A stretch of 64,000 bases of DNA from Phycisphaerae bacterium RAS2 (lineage in GTDB: Bacteria; Planctomycetota; Phycisphaerae; UBA1845; UTPLA1). Shown piece by piece: positions 25,703 through 35,069 of the stretch (positions are counted from its first letter, which is position 1; each line of letters starts with the position of its first letter). Below the pieces are notes generated by a model. It ran no database searches. It saw only the letters and a program-made list of their open reading frames with translations, and had not been told where the DNA came from. The position numbers were made by a program, and so were the translations under genes. The DNA lies in contig CP036352.1 of NCBI GenBank assembly GCA_007753915.1, positions 4,031,306 to 4,095,305 of the forward strand. The letters run 5' to 3'.

Positions 25703-26458
25703 ATGGCCACCTCGGTGAATCTCGTCGAACTTCAGGACACGCTCTACACGTCGCGCAATCCGACGAGACGGTGGCTGCACACCCAGCGGTTGGAGTGGGT
25801 GCTGTCGGCCCTGGAACGGCACAAGCCCTCGCCCTGTCATCGCGCCCTGGAAATCGGCCCCGGTTCGGGAACGTACCTCCCCACGCTCTGCGCCATGGCC
25901 GACGAAGTCGTCGCCGCCGACATCGAGGACGCCTACCTGGAAAAGGCCAAGTCTCTGACCCAGCGCCTGACGAATCTGCAACCCCTCAAGGATGACATCA
26001 CCGCATCGAAACTGCCGAACGGCCACTTTGACTTGATTCTCTGCACCGAAGTCATTGAGCACATCCCCGGATCGGCGGCCGGACTGCGCGAGATGCGCCG
26101 GCTGCTTCGCCCCGGCGGCGTGCTGGTGCTTTCCACGCCCCAGAAATACAGCACCATGGAGATGATGTGCAAAATCGCCCTGCTGCCGGGCATCATAGAA
26201 ATCGTGCGGCGGATCTACCGTGAGCCGGTCGTTGAATCGACCCACTGCAACCTGCTGACGGCCCGCACGTGCCGCCGTCTGATCGCCGAAGCGGGGCTGA
26301 CAATTGTCGAGCAACACAAACTGGCGTTCTATCTCCCACTCGTCGCGGAGATGACCGGTCGCATCGGCCTGGGTCTGGAACAATGGCTGGAGTCGGGCCT
26401 GCGCAAGACGCCGCTTGACGGCCTGCTCTGGACGCAGTGTTATGTGGCGCAGGCCTGA
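25703..26458 (+). CDS. Class I SAM-dependent methyltransferase
   Basis: A 251-residue methyltransferase. Motif I is ALEIGPGSGTYLPTL, motif II VVAADIEDAYLEKA, the acidic strand FDLILCTEVIEHI, then the post-motif LLRPGGVLVLSTP. It resembles Ubie/Methyltransf_11 enzymes. The second half (about 150-251), with LGLEQWLESGLRKTPLDG, may bind a lipid or sugar substrate. It follows the aminotransferase after 42 bases with GGAG upstream, so it probably modifies the glycan or lipid carrier of this cluster. The substrate is not readable. Confidence 0.85.
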   Translation: MATSVNLVELQDTLYTSRNPTRRWLHTQRLEWVLSALERHKPSPCHRALEIGPGSGTYLPTLCAMADEVVAADIEDAYLEKAKSLTQRLTNLQPLKDDITASKLPNGHFDLILCTEVIEHIPGSAAGLREMRRLLRPGGVLVLSTPQKYSTMEMMCKIALLPGIIEIVRRIYREPVVESTHCNLLTARTCRRLIAEAGLTIVEQHKLAFYLPLVAEMTGRIGLGLEQWLESGLRKTPLDGLLWTQCYVAQA

Positions 26459-26485
26459 TCAGTTCGCGTCGCCTCGCAGCTTTCC

Positions 26486-28294
26486 ATGAATCCGCCGCGG
26501 CCTTCTCCCGAGAGGGTGGCGAACCGATCCAAGTCATGGGTAAGTAGCTTCGGCAAGTCCGGATTGCAATCCAACATGGGCCATGCCCCCGCTTCCATGT
26601 CTAACCGCCAACACGACTCTTCGAGTCGCGTTGGGTCGCAACGATTCGTCGCCGGGATCATCTTGCTGGTAACGATCGCCGTGATGGCGTTCGTCACCTG
26701 GACAAGCAGCCGGCGCGGCGGCCTGCAACCCGACTCCGTGACGTTCCTCGATGCGGCGCAGCGCGTGGCCGAGGGAAGCGGACTCTCCCATCGGTGGGCC
26801 TACTGGGACCCGGTTTATGAAACTGCGACGTTGCCGACCCGCACGACCATGTGGCCGCCGGGTTACACAGCGGCCATCGCGGTGATGATCAAGTCGGGGC
26901 ATTCCGCGTACGACGGCGCGCGACGCGTCGCAGGCATGGCGCTCTACCTGCTGCCTTTCGCGCTCTTCAGTCTGGCGTGTCGAATCGCGACGCCGGGTCG
27001 TGCAGCACTGTGCGTCATCGCAGCCACTTGCTGCTTCCCTGTCTTGCGGTTCGCCGGTGTCGTGCTGGCAGAACCGCTGTTTCTGGTGTTGCTTGTGCTG
27101 ACGCTCGCCGCGGCTTCGCGCGGGGCGGCCGCTTTTTGTGCCCGGTCAGCCGGCATATGGCTTCTGGCAGCCGGTCTGTTGGGGGCACTGGCTTTTCTTG
27201 TGCGTCTGCCCGGGGCGTCGATCGGGGCAGCCCTCGCAGTCGCTGCATTGCTCGCCGGACGGCGATTCGGCCGACGTGCCGGACTCATGTTGCTCTTCCT
27301 TGCTACCGGTCCGCTCGCCCTCGCGATCGGAGGATGGGTATTGAGAAACAGACTTCTGTCTGGTTCAGCGGTCGCCTCCTTTCCCAACGGCCCCTATTCG
27401 CTGCTCGCAAATCTGCGCGAAGTACCGCGAAATGTCCTGTCGGAATGGTTCGGGTGGAAGTCGCTTTACCCTGGGGCGCTGGCACTGCTGCGACCGGTTC
27501 AAGTCGGCCTGCTCTTCGCGCTGGGTGGATTGGCCTTGTGGAATGCGTGGCGTTGCTGGACAACGCGGCGGCGGACGGGCGAATCGAATTCTCCCCAAGG
27601 GTGTGACCGTCAAAGCCCCAGTCAGACCGATCACACGACCGGCACGGTCATCGTTCTCGTATTTCTCGTCGCATACACCGCACTCATTTTCGCCGCGACC
27701 GCCGGCAAGGGCCTCCTGGCCGAGGCGCGCTACTTCGTCGTCGTGTTGCCGCTTGTGACGCTCCTTCTCACAGCGTGGGCGGCTGCTGAAAGCCCCTACG
27801 ATTCAAGTCTCTCCCGAGCTGCGCGAATGCACTTTCTTCGCGCCGCTGGCATCGCCACAACGCTCGTTCTTTGCATCGCACAGGCGATAGCCGTTTTTCA
27901 GTGGTCGCACGATCCACCTCCCGAGGGCTATGTCGTTACCACGCGAAACAGCCCCGTGATCGCATGGTTGCAGAATCATGCCTCGACCAATGAAACGCTG
28001 CTTACCACCGCAGGGGCGGAGATCGCCATGTATCGGCCCAACCCGATCCTGCGCGTCGCCCACCGGCCGCACTCGGCGCGGCAGACGACTTCCTGGATCG
28101 ACGTCGACGATCTGGCCCGCCGAACGGGGGCCAAGTACCTGATTCATTGGAAAGGTTCCGAACCGAACCCCTATGACGCCAAGTCCTCCGAATTCGAGCA
28201 ATCCCTGAACGATCCCGAAAAATTTCCGGATCGAATGCCTGTCTCGCTTGGAGAGCATGTCATTTATCGCGTCGGGGCGCGTACCGGTCCCTGA
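26486..28294 (+). CDS. GT39/ArnT-like polytopic membrane glycosyltransferase
   Basis: A 602-residue membrane protein with about 10-12 hydrophobic helices (FVAGIILLVTIAVMAFVTW, LLVLTLAAASRGAAAF, VIVLVFLVAYTALIFAA). The extracytoplasmic loop after helix 1 has PDSVTFLDAAQRVAEGSG, matching the acidic loop of dolichyl-phosphate-mannose or ArnT-type transferases, and a soluble C-terminal domain follows. Such enzymes move a sugar from a polyprenyl carrier to lipid or protein outside the membrane. The start is unsure: ATG 26486 has no visible ribosome site, and ATGs at 26576 and 26597 are possible. Confidence 0.72.
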   Translation: MNPPRPSPERVANRSKSWVSSFGKSGLQSNMGHAPASMSNRQHDSSSRVGSQRFVAGIILLVTIAVMAFVTWTSSRRGGLQPDSVTFLDAAQRVAEGSGLSHRWAYWDPVYETATLPTRTTMWPPGYTAAIAVMIKSGHSAYDGARRVAGMALYLLPFALFSLACRIATPGRAALCVIAATCCFPVLRFAGVVLAEPLFLVLLVLTLAAASRGAAAFCARSAGIWLLAAGLLGALAFLVRLPGASIGAALAVAALLAGRRFGRRAGLMLLFLATGPLALAIGGWVLRNRLLSGSAVASFPNGPYSLLANLREVPRNVLSEWFGWKSLYPGALALLRPVQVGLLFALGGLALWNAWRCWTTRRRTGESNSPQGCDRQSPSQTDHTTGTVIVLVFLVAYTALIFAATAGKGLLAEARYFVVVLPLVTLLLTAWAAAESPYDSSLSRAARMHFLRAAGIATTLVLCIAQAIAVFQWSHDPPPEGYVVTTRNSPVIAWLQNHASTNETLLTTAGAEIAMYRPNPILRVAHRPHSARQTTSWIDVDDLARRTGAKYLIHWKGSEPNPYDAKSSEFEQSLNDPEKFPDRMPVSLGEHVIYRVGARTGP

Positions 28295-28383
28295 TCCATA
28301 AGTCGCAGCCAAGCAACGCCTTCCGGTCGTACGCTCGCGGAACGGACCGCAGGGTAAAAAAAATCACGCGGTGCGCGAAAAGC

Positions 28384-28412
28384 TTGAACCCCTCCGACGT
28401 TTGTAGTAGCAT
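28384..28412 (+). promoter_or_regulatory. Putative sigma70-type promoter of the blaI-M56 pair
   Basis: TTGAAC (28384-28389) and TAGCAT (28407-28412) are separated by 17 bases, with an A-rich stretch just upstream near 28357-28364. Confidence 0.4.
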
Positions 28413-28436
28413 CAGGCCTACGACGCCCGTAGTAGC
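28403..28436. promoter_or_regulatory. Putative BlaI operator
   Basis: Two direct GTAGTAGC copies (28403-28410, 28429-28436) and a dyad CTACG-ACGCC-CGTAG (28418-28432) overlap the proposed -10. BlaI/MecI regulators bind TAC/GTA-type dyads, so autoregulation is likely. Confidence 0.5.
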
Positions 28437-28497
28437 CAGTTCCCTGTGGAATCGGTCCGCTGCGGTCGGCGAAACGGGGGCAAGGGTTCCGCGAACC

Positions 28498-28908
28498 ATG
28501 ACGGATCGACTTTCCGAGTTGCCCGATGCCGAGCTTGAGGTGCTCAAAGCCCTTTGGGATTGCGGGCCATCCACCGTGCGGGCGGTGCTGAATCACCTGC
28601 ACGAGCGCGGCCGCCGGGTGGCCTACACGACCGTGCTCACCTTCCTTTCGCGCCTGGAGCAAAAGGGACTGGTCCGAAGCGACAAGTCGGACATGGCCTA
28701 CGTCTATCGGGCCAAGGTCTCGCGCGAACAGGTGACGCGATCGCGCGTGCGAAGCCTGATCCGCCAGCTCTACGACGGCGTGGCCGGTCCCCTGGCGGTG
28801 CAGTTGATCAAGGATGAGAAGCTCTCTCGAAAGGAAATTGACGAACTCCACAAGCTGATTGAGCGACTGGATTCCCAGGGGGGATCGAAACGCTCCTCTG
28901 ATGAATGA
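28498..28908 (+). CDS. BlaI/MecI/CopY family transcriptional repressor
   Basis: A 136-residue winged-helix repressor. LPDAELEVLKALWDCGPSTVRAVL is the standard BlaI beginning, RRVAYTTVLTFLSRLEQKGLV the recognition helix and wing, and the C-terminal third is the helical dimerisation part (SLIRQLYDGVAGPLAVQLI). In BlaI systems, the paired M56 metallopeptidase cleaves or inactivates the repressor on a signal. The paired M56 gene follows. The ATG at 28498 is chosen because conserved sequence begins there; the frame is open to 28384. Confidence 0.9.
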   Translation: MTDRLSELPDAELEVLKALWDCGPSTVRAVLNHLHERGRRVAYTTVLTFLSRLEQKGLVRSDKSDMAYVYRAKVSREQVTRSRVRSLIRQLYDGVAGPLAVQLIKDEKLSRKEIDELHKLIERLDSQGGSKRSSDE

Positions 28909-28983
28909 AATGCTGAATGGGTGGCAACCGGTCCAGGAGACCGGTTCGGGTCAATCGCGGTTCGAGCAGGACGACAGCACACC

Positions 28984-31569
28984 ATGCAAGGCTGGATCGA
29001 CTGGACAACCGGATATCTGTGGGCGAACGCCCTCGCCGTGATGTTGCCGGCAGCCCTTGTCGCGCTGCTGACGAGCGGCGGGCGATGCCGGCCCGCGACG
29101 CGGCACGCCTTGTGGTTGACGGTGCTGTTGCTGTTCATCGTGCCGCCGGTTGCGCTCCCGACTTTTTTTTCAGGGGGCAAGCGGGTCGAGAGTGAACCGA
29201 CGACCGCGCCGCCTTCATCGAATGATCACGCGGCAGCGCTGAACTGCCCGCTCATTGAGACTCCACCCCGGACGGGTGTCGACGTCGAGGACTCGGCGTT
29301 GGCTTCGCTCGCATGGACGCCGCCCGCGGCGCGACACCCGTCCCCCACCTTGGAAGCATCGTCCGACTCGCCGGCCGTGGAATCAGCCGCCGCAGCCCCG
29401 ATCGCCGAACATCCCGTGCTCGTTGAACGCGCGCCTTGCGCGCCGGACTGGACACCGGAGTTCTTCACCGCGCCGGACCGCGCGGCAGCGGTTCACGCGG
29501 CACAGACCATGCCCGGCGCGCCCCCGCATAACGCGACAAATGCCGCCGCCGCACGATTCGCCAGGACGACGCAGACCCTCGCACCGCTTGCGGGCACGTG
29601 GCAGACCCTGCGCGGTTACGCGGCGGGGTGGGTCGGCGCGGTCCGGTTCGCCGCATCGCGCATTCCACAAATGCCGACCTCTGTCTGGATACTGGGTACC
29701 GCCCTGATCGTTGCAGCAAGGCTGGCCTCGATCTCGCGCGGCCGTCAACTGCTCGCAGCCTCCAGGCGCGCGCCGCAGAAGATCGAGCGCCTGACCGCAC
29801 GCTGCGCCCGGCAATTGGGTCTGCGCGCCCGGCCCACGGTACGAATGATCGATCGCGCGTGCCCGCCGATGGTGCTGGGGCTCTGGCGGACGCATCTGCT
29901 TCTGCCGGTTTCGCTCTGGGATCAGCTCGATCCGGTCGGGCGACAGGCGATTCTCCTCCATGAACTGGCGCACGTGCGCCGGCGCGACCTCTGGGTCCGC
30001 TGGCTGGAGCGGCTGATTGCGGCGATGTGCTGGTGGCACCCGGTCGTGTGGTACGCCCGGCACCGATTGAACGAGGAAGCCGAGCACTGCTGCGACGCAT
30101 GGGTCACCTGGCTGCTGCCCGGCGCGCGCCGGCGCTACGCGACGGCCCTGCTCCAATCACAGACATTTGTCAATTCAAGTCATCCCGTCGATCCCGCGGT
30201 GGGAATCGGCGTTGTGAGCGTGCGAGCCAAACGCCTTGCCAGGAGACTGACCATGGTCATGACCCATCCTTCGCGCCCCGCGCTGTCCGCCGGGGGCGTG
30301 CTCACTGTTGCCGCCCTCGCGCTGGCCGGCTGGTTCTCCGCGCCCGCCTGGGCCGGATTCCCCGGCGACGCCGTGCAAACGCAACCCACTCCCGCGCCGG
30401 CACCCGACGAACCGGTCTCGCCGGAAGACGCCGAAGCAGTGCCGGAGGAAATTGAAGTGGTTGAACTTGACGTGCCCGGCGCGCCCGTGATCGTCGAGAC
30501 GCAACCGCGCGTCGCGTATCGCGCCGCGTCTCCCGCGGCCACGCTGGCGCCGCTGGTCGCCACCATGCCGATCGGTCAGTCCGGCGACAAGGCGATGGAG
30601 GAGCGCATGCGCCGATTGGAAGCACAACTTCATCGACTCGAAGCGCAGCTTGAGCGAATCGGCGCCGTGCCCGCAGTCGAGGGAGCGGTGAATCGATCGC
30701 TCCTGCCTCCGGCGTCCAGCCGTGTTCGCACGGCGCGACCGTCAGCCCCGGGACAGGCCACGCGACCGGCAACTCCTCGCGCGCCGATGGCGCAGCGCGG
30801 CGGAGTTGGGTTCGGCCGCAGCCAGGGCGGTGGGGCAGGCGGCTCTGCCGGCGGTCAGGCGTCGGCGGGCGAGCAGCCCATGGTCTCGCGCACGTACAAG
30901 CTGTCGCAGGGCAAGCTTGAAGCCCTGCTCAACCTGATGGCGCGCCAGGATGTGCCGATCTTTGTCGCGCGACGAGACGAAGGCATCGAAGTGACCGCCA
31001 CCGCTCGGCAGCACGAGATCTTCTCTGCGTTTGTCGCCATGATCGATCCGGACAATCGCCGCGCCAGTGCCGACGACGAGGCAACGTGGGGCTTGATCGC
31101 CACGACGGAAGCAGCCGAGGCCGGGGCGCTGGCCGCGGAGCTTCGCGCACGCGAACTGGCGATGGTCGAGCGTGAGCGAGCGCTTCATCAACACGCACTT
31201 GCGGAAGACCAGGTTCGCGCGGCGGAAGAACTTCGCGCCGCGGCCGCAGCGCAGCGCCAAGCCGTCGACAAGAGCCGGCACTACTCCGAGGGCTACTCGC
31301 TCTACAACCAGGGCGATTACGTCAGTGCGCTGGACTCGTTCCGCCGCTCGGCCGACGTCAATCACCTGCGCGGCGAATCGCTTTACAACATGGCCTGCTG
31401 CGAGGCGCTGCTGGGCAACCCCGAAGAGAGCCTCGATCTGCTCGAACAGGCTTGGGAGGCCGGGTATCACCAGTTGGAGCACATCCAGCAGGACGATGAC
31501 CTGAACACGCTTCGCGACGACGAGCGCTACAAAGCGTTTGTTGAGAAGCGCTCGAAGGCAGCCCGGTAG
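28984..31569 (+). CDS. M56 (BlaR1-type) membrane metallopeptidase with long C-terminal TPR-bearing extension
   Basis: An 861-residue membrane sensor peptidase. N-terminal helices (ANALAVMLPAALVALL, LWLTVLLLFIVPPVAL) are followed by a long Pro/Ala-rich linker. The zinc site is HELAH (His326, Glu327, His330) with the downstream acidic ligand region NEEAEHCCD. Beyond a helix (GVLTVAALALAGWF) lie a Gln/Glu coiled stretch, a secretin-like or repeat-domain segment (YKLSQGKLEALLNLM) and TPR-like repeats (ALDSFRRSADVNHLRG, YNMACCEALLGN). ATG 28984 is preferred over GTG 28921. It likely senses an envelope signal and relieves BlaI repression; the ligand is unknown. Confidence 0.85.
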   Translation: MQGWIDWTTGYLWANALAVMLPAALVALLTSGGRCRPATRHALWLTVLLLFIVPPVALPTFFSGGKRVESEPTTAPPSSNDHAAALNCPLIETPPRTGVDVEDSALASLAWTPPAARHPSPTLEASSDSPAVESAAAAPIAEHPVLVERAPCAPDWTPEFFTAPDRAAAVHAAQTMPGAPPHNATNAAAARFARTTQTLAPLAGTWQTLRGYAAGWVGAVRFAASRIPQMPTSVWILGTALIVAARLASISRGRQLLAASRRAPQKIERLTARCARQLGLRARPTVRMIDRACPPMVLGLWRTHLLLPVSLWDQLDPVGRQAILLHELAHVRRRDLWVRWLERLIAAMCWWHPVVWYARHRLNEEAEHCCDAWVTWLLPGARRRYATALLQSQTFVNSSHPVDPAVGIGVVSVRAKRLARRLTMVMTHPSRPALSAGGVLTVAALALAGWFSAPAWAGFPGDAVQTQPTPAPAPDEPVSPEDAEAVPEEIEVVELDVPGAPVIVETQPRVAYRAASPAATLAPLVATMPIGQSGDKAMEERMRRLEAQLHRLEAQLERIGAVPAVEGAVNRSLLPPASSRVRTARPSAPGQATRPATPRAPMAQRGGVGFGRSQGGGAGGSAGGQASAGEQPMVSRTYKLSQGKLEALLNLMARQDVPIFVARRDEGIEVTATARQHEIFSAFVAMIDPDNRRASADDEATWGLIATTEAAEAGALAAELRARELAMVERERALHQHALAEDQVRAAEELRAAAAAQRQAVDKSRHYSEGYSLYNQGDYVSALDSFRRSADVNHLRGESLYNMACCEALLGNPEESLDLLEQAWEAGYHQLEHIQQDDDLNTLRDDERYKAFVEKRSKAAR

Positions 31570-31647
31570 TCACCCGAACCGGCGCGCGGCCGATGGCGCG
31601 CCCCGCGCTTTAGCTTTCTTCCAGTTCTTGATACGCTCTCGCCCTGT

Positions 31648-31687
31648 GCCGCGGCGCGAAGGACGCGCCGGCGGCCGGGGCTTTTTT
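31648..31687 (+). terminator. Terminator- or attenuator-like hairpin before galE
   Basis: An 11-bp GC-rich stem with one bulge (31648-31658 with 31664-31675, loop AAGGA) is followed 6 bases later by six T residues (31682-31687), directly before the galE ATG at 31689. It could terminate M56 transcription or attenuate galE. Confidence 0.5.
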
Positions 31688-31688
31688 C

Positions 31689-32687
31689 ATGCACGTACTC
31701 GTCACCGGCGGCGCGGGTTACATCGGATCGCACACCGTCCGCGCCCTCCGCGCCGTGCGGCACGACGTCACCGTGCTGGACAATCTCTCCGCCGGCCACG
31801 CCTCCGCAGTGGACCCCGGCGCGAAGCTAATCGTCGGCGATCTCGAAGACCCGATCCTGCTGCGCGACGTGTTCGCTCTTCGCCCCGTCGACGCCGTGAT
31901 GCACTTTGCCGCGTCGATCGAAGTCGGCGAATCGGTTCGCGACCCGTTGAAATTCTATGCGAACAACGTCGCCAACTCGGTGAATCTGTTTCGCGCCATG
32001 CAGGATGCCGGCGTGAAGCGGATTGTCTTCAGCAGCACGTGCGCCCTCTACGGTGCGCCCGATGCGATGCCGCTCACCGAAGACTTGCCCACGCGGCCCG
32101 AAAGCCCCTACGCCCGCGCCAAGCTGGCCGTCGAGTGGGCGCTGGCCGACAGCGCTGCTGCCTGGGGCCTGGGGTATGTCGCGCTGCGATATTTCAACGC
32201 GGCCGGCGCGGCAGCCGATGCGACAATCGGGGAGGATCACGCCCCGGAGACGCACTTGATTCCCAACGTGCTGAAGGTCGCGCTGGGACAGGCGCCGCAC
32301 GTGACGCTCTTCGGCACGGACTACGACACGCCGGACGGCACCTGCATCCGCGACTACGTTCACGTGGACGACCTGGCCGCGGCGCACGTCCTGGCGATGG
32401 CCGCGATCGAGCCGGGTCGCGGGCGCATCTTCAACACCGGAACCGGGCACGGCGCGAGCGTGAGTGATGTCATCAATGCGGCACGCTCGGTGACCGGTCA
32501 CGCAATTCCCGTGGTCGAATCGGCGCGCCGCGCGGGAGACGTGCCGCGGCTGTACGCCGATTCGTCGCGCCTGCAACGCGAGCTGGGTTGGAAGCCGAAG
32601 GTGCTGCAGCTGGCCGACATCATCGCCAGCGCCTGGGCCTGGCACCGAACGCATCCCAACGGGTTTGACGACCGTCCAGTCAGGTGA
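31689..32687 (+). CDS. galE: UDP-glucose 4-epimerase
   Basis: An extended SDR of 332 residues that interconverts UDP-glucose and UDP-galactose (or the GlcNAc forms). Motifs: TGGAGYIGSH (NAD), FSSTCALYG (catalytic Ser), SPYARAKLAVEW (YxxxK), ALRYFNAAGA, and GTCIRDYVHVDDLA. These are hallmarks of GalE rather than of dTDP-glucose dehydratase. It may supply sugars to the glycan cluster at 22-28 kb. It is followed after 3 bases by moeA, so the two are probably cotranscribed, an unexpected pairing. Confidence 0.93.
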   Translation: MHVLVTGGAGYIGSHTVRALRAVRHDVTVLDNLSAGHASAVDPGAKLIVGDLEDPILLRDVFALRPVDAVMHFAASIEVGESVRDPLKFYANNVANSVNLFRAMQDAGVKRIVFSSTCALYGAPDAMPLTEDLPTRPESPYARAKLAVEWALADSAAAWGLGYVALRYFNAAGAAADATIGEDHAPETHLIPNVLKVALGQAPHVTLFGTDYDTPDGTCIRDYVHVDDLAAAHVLAMAAIEPGRGRIFNTGTGHGASVSDVINAARSVTGHAIPVVESARRAGDVPRLYADSSRLQRELGWKPKVLQLADIIASAWAWHRTHPNGFDDRPVR

Positions 32688-32690
32688 TCC

Positions 32691-33941
32691 ATGTCCGCAA
32701 CGCCACCAACCTGGCACCGCCACGGCCGGCCCCTGACCGAACTGGCCGACGCCTGGGCCGTGTTGTCGGAGAACGCCGAGCCGCTGCCGGTCGAATCCGT
32801 CTCGCTGGATCGAGCCGAAGGCCGCGTGCTCGCGCGAGATGTTTGCTGCAAGAGCGACATTCCTCCGTTCGACAAATCGATGATGGACGGATTCGCCGTT
32901 CGATCGGCCGATTGCGCGGCGCCCGGCGCAGCGCTGAAGCTCATCGGCACGGCTGCAGCGGGGCATGCGGACATGGCCGCGCTCCGGCAGGGTCAGACCG
33001 CGCGAATCAACACCGGCGCGCCGATGCCGGCCGGTGCGGACGCCGTTGCACGAATCGAGGATGCGGCGATTTCGCAGGATGGAACCCGCGTCACGCTCTC
33101 CAGGTCCGTCAAGCCCGGCGCGCACGTCTCCCCGCGCGGCAGCGCGCAGCGTTCAGACGATGTCGCCGTTGCGGCAGCGGTTTGGTTGGGACCGGCGCAG
33201 GTTGCGTCCATCGCCGCCGCCGGCCATACGGATGCGTACGTGTTCGAACAAGCCGGTGTCGCCATCGTCTCGACCGGCGATGAGCTCGTCCCACCCGGCA
33301 CAACACCCCAGCCGGGGCAGATTGTCGAGAGCAACAGCATCCTGATCGCCGGACTGGCCCGACGGTTCGGCGCGCGACCGCAGCCGCTGGGAATCGTCGA
33401 GGATCGCCCCGATGCTCTGCGCGAGCGATTTGCAGCGGCGCTTCAGAGCCGCGTCGTGATTACCTGCGGCGGAATGTCGATGGGCACGCTCGATCTCGTG
33501 CCGCAGACGCTCGAATCACTCGGCGTACGATGGTTGTTTCACGGCGTGAACGTGCGGCCGGCCAAACCCGTCGCCTACGGTCGCGGACCCGCCGGGCAGC
33601 ATGTGTTCGGCCTGCCGGGCAATCCGGGTAGTGCGTTTGTCGCGATGCACGCGCTCGTGCGGCCGCTGCTGGATGGGTTGCACGGACTAGGAGCACGGCC
33701 GCCGCGCTGGCGAACCGCGCGGCTGATCGAAGACATCGCGCCGCACAAGGACCCTCGCCCCGCGGTTCTGCCGGGGTTGATGCTTCATGGTGACGACGGC
33801 GTGATGAAAGTTCGGCTCATGCCCTGGGGCGGGTCGGGCGACGCGATCGGACTCGCCGGCGCGACGGCGCTGATCTTCATTCCACGCCCGAACGACGGCC
33901 TCCGCGCCGGGGCGCTTGTCACATTTCTGGCACTTGATTGA
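32691..33941 (+). CDS. moeA: Molybdopterin molybdotransferase
   Basis: A 416-residue enzyme that inserts molybdate into adenylated molybdopterin. Features: CKSDIPPFDKSMMDGFAV (Mg/ligand region with DKSxMDG), INTGAPMPAGADAV, the central MoCF-type domain with VSTGDELVPPG and SNS, TCGGMSMGTLDLV, and FGLPGNPGSAFV. The C-terminal beta domain is present. This is a full-length MoeA/GephE-type protein. No other molybdenum cofactor gene is in the window. Confidence 0.93.
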   Translation: MSATPPTWHRHGRPLTELADAWAVLSENAEPLPVESVSLDRAEGRVLARDVCCKSDIPPFDKSMMDGFAVRSADCAAPGAALKLIGTAAAGHADMAALRQGQTARINTGAPMPAGADAVARIEDAAISQDGTRVTLSRSVKPGAHVSPRGSAQRSDDVAVAAAVWLGPAQVASIAAAGHTDAYVFEQAGVAIVSTGDELVPPGTTPQPGQIVESNSILIAGLARRFGARPQPLGIVEDRPDALRERFAAALQSRVVITCGGMSMGTLDLVPQTLESLGVRWLFHGVNVRPAKPVAYGRGPAGQHVFGLPGNPGSAFVAMHALVRPLLDGLHGLGARPPRWRTARLIEDIAPHKDPRPAVLPGLMLHGDDGVMKVRLMPWGGSGDAIGLAGATALIFIPRPNDGLRAGALVTFLALD

Positions 33942-33970
33942 TTTGGGGCGATCCGGAGTTAAGAGACCTC

Positions 33971-34005
33971 GCGGGTGCCACTGCTTGAAGCCGTGACACA
34001 CCCGC
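33971..34005. terminator. Imperfect hairpin between convergent moeA and CvpA-like genes
   Basis: GCGGGTG (33971-33977) pairs with CACCCGC (33999-34005), with an inner CACTGC/GCCGTG stem bearing one mismatch and loop TTGAA. There is no T tract. It may be another dispersed palindrome rather than a terminator. Confidence 0.4.
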
Positions 34006-34058
34006 CATCCACATACTTCGACAACTGCGAGCGGGTTACGCAGCGCCCGGTGCAGAAA

Positions 34059-35069
34059 CTATCGCCCGTTTTGCATTTGCTTGCGCAGATTCTCGTATGC
34101 TTCCTGTCGCTGCTCGGCCGACGATTGTGACTGGTTCAAGGCTTCGAATCCTTGGCCGCTCGGAATCAGCTTGAGCAGCTCTTCCAGTCGGGCCTTCGTC
34201 TCCGGGCTAAGGTCATCAAGCTTGATCTGTCCGTCGCGATTGAACTGATTGATCGCGTCGCGCAGAGCGGGAATGCGCTCCATCGGGCTGGTCTGACTGA
34301 CGAAGTTCGACAGGCCGACCGTGCTGACTTCATCCGCAATGCGCAGGATCGCGTCGGCTGTTGCGCGTTGATTCTGCGTGATACGGGTATCGTTCGTGGC
34401 GATGATGCGCGCCGCCGCCGGTCGAATCGCCACAGCCGCCCAGCAGAGCGCCAGTGGGATGAGCGCGCCCTCGGCCGCGCCGATCAACAGTCCGACACTT
34501 CGTTCGAGGCGGTGCAGCATCGGGCGAGATTCGACCGCACTGCGCCGCACGCGCGACACGGTCGTGGCACCGATGAACAGCGCAACCATGCCCGCCACGC
34601 CCGCGACGAGATGACCCGTCACGCCCGGCATGCCGAGCGACGCCGGCAACCGCGCCACTGCGTACGCAACGACGACAAACAGGGGAAGCATCACAACCTT
34701 CCGCAAGCCGCCGCGCCACAGGCCCTGCAAACCACCCAGGCCGATCGCGGTTGCGGCAAGCTGACCCAGCACGACGTCGCGCCGCCAGCTCGCGTAAAAC
34801 AATCCGCCGGCTGCGCCGATCCAAAGAAACGCTGTCAGGAACGGAGGGCCGGCTCGTCGCGCGCTGGGAACGAGATCAAACGACGGCGCCGCATTCGAGG
34901 CCGTGCGTCGTGCGAGTTTCGGCGGCTGCTTCACGGATGAATCCTCCACGCAAGTAGACCAGGGCGGAAGCTCCCGGTACGTCGGGCGATCCACGACCGG
35001 CGCCAGCTCCAGTTCCTCCGGCGACTGCTGTGTATTAGGATCAACGGATGAACTCCGCGTCGTTAACAT
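34059..35069 (-). CDS. CvpA-like membrane protein
   Basis: A 336-residue protein. A Pro-rich cytoplasmic N terminus (about 1-70) is followed by four or so hydrophobic helices in the CvpA pattern: FLTAFLWIGAAGGLFYASW, LAATAIGLGGLQGLWRGG, MLPLFVVVAYAVARL and LVAGVAGMVALFIGATTV. The family motif of small-residue helices with R-x-S near VRRSAVESR is visible, then a soluble helical tail (EALNQSQSSAEQRQEAYENL). CvpA proteins are linked to colicin V production and envelope homeostasis, but their activity is unclear. The ATG has GGAG 7 bases upstream. Confidence 0.7.
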   Translation of the reverse strand: MLTTRSSSVDPNTQQSPEELELAPVVDRPTYRELPPWSTCVEDSSVKQPPKLARRTASNAAPSFDLVPSARRAGPPFLTAFLWIGAAGGLFYASWRRDVVLGQLAATAIGLGGLQGLWRGGLRKVVMLPLFVVVAYAVARLPASLGMPGVTGHLVAGVAGMVALFIGATTVSRVRRSAVESRPMLHRLERSVGLLIGAAEGALIPLALCWAAVAIRPAAARIIATNDTRITQNQRATADAILRIADEVSTVGLSNFVSQTSPMERIPALRDAINQFNRDGQIKLDDLSPETKARLEELLKLIPSGQGFEALNQSQSSAEQRQEAYENLRKQMQNGR

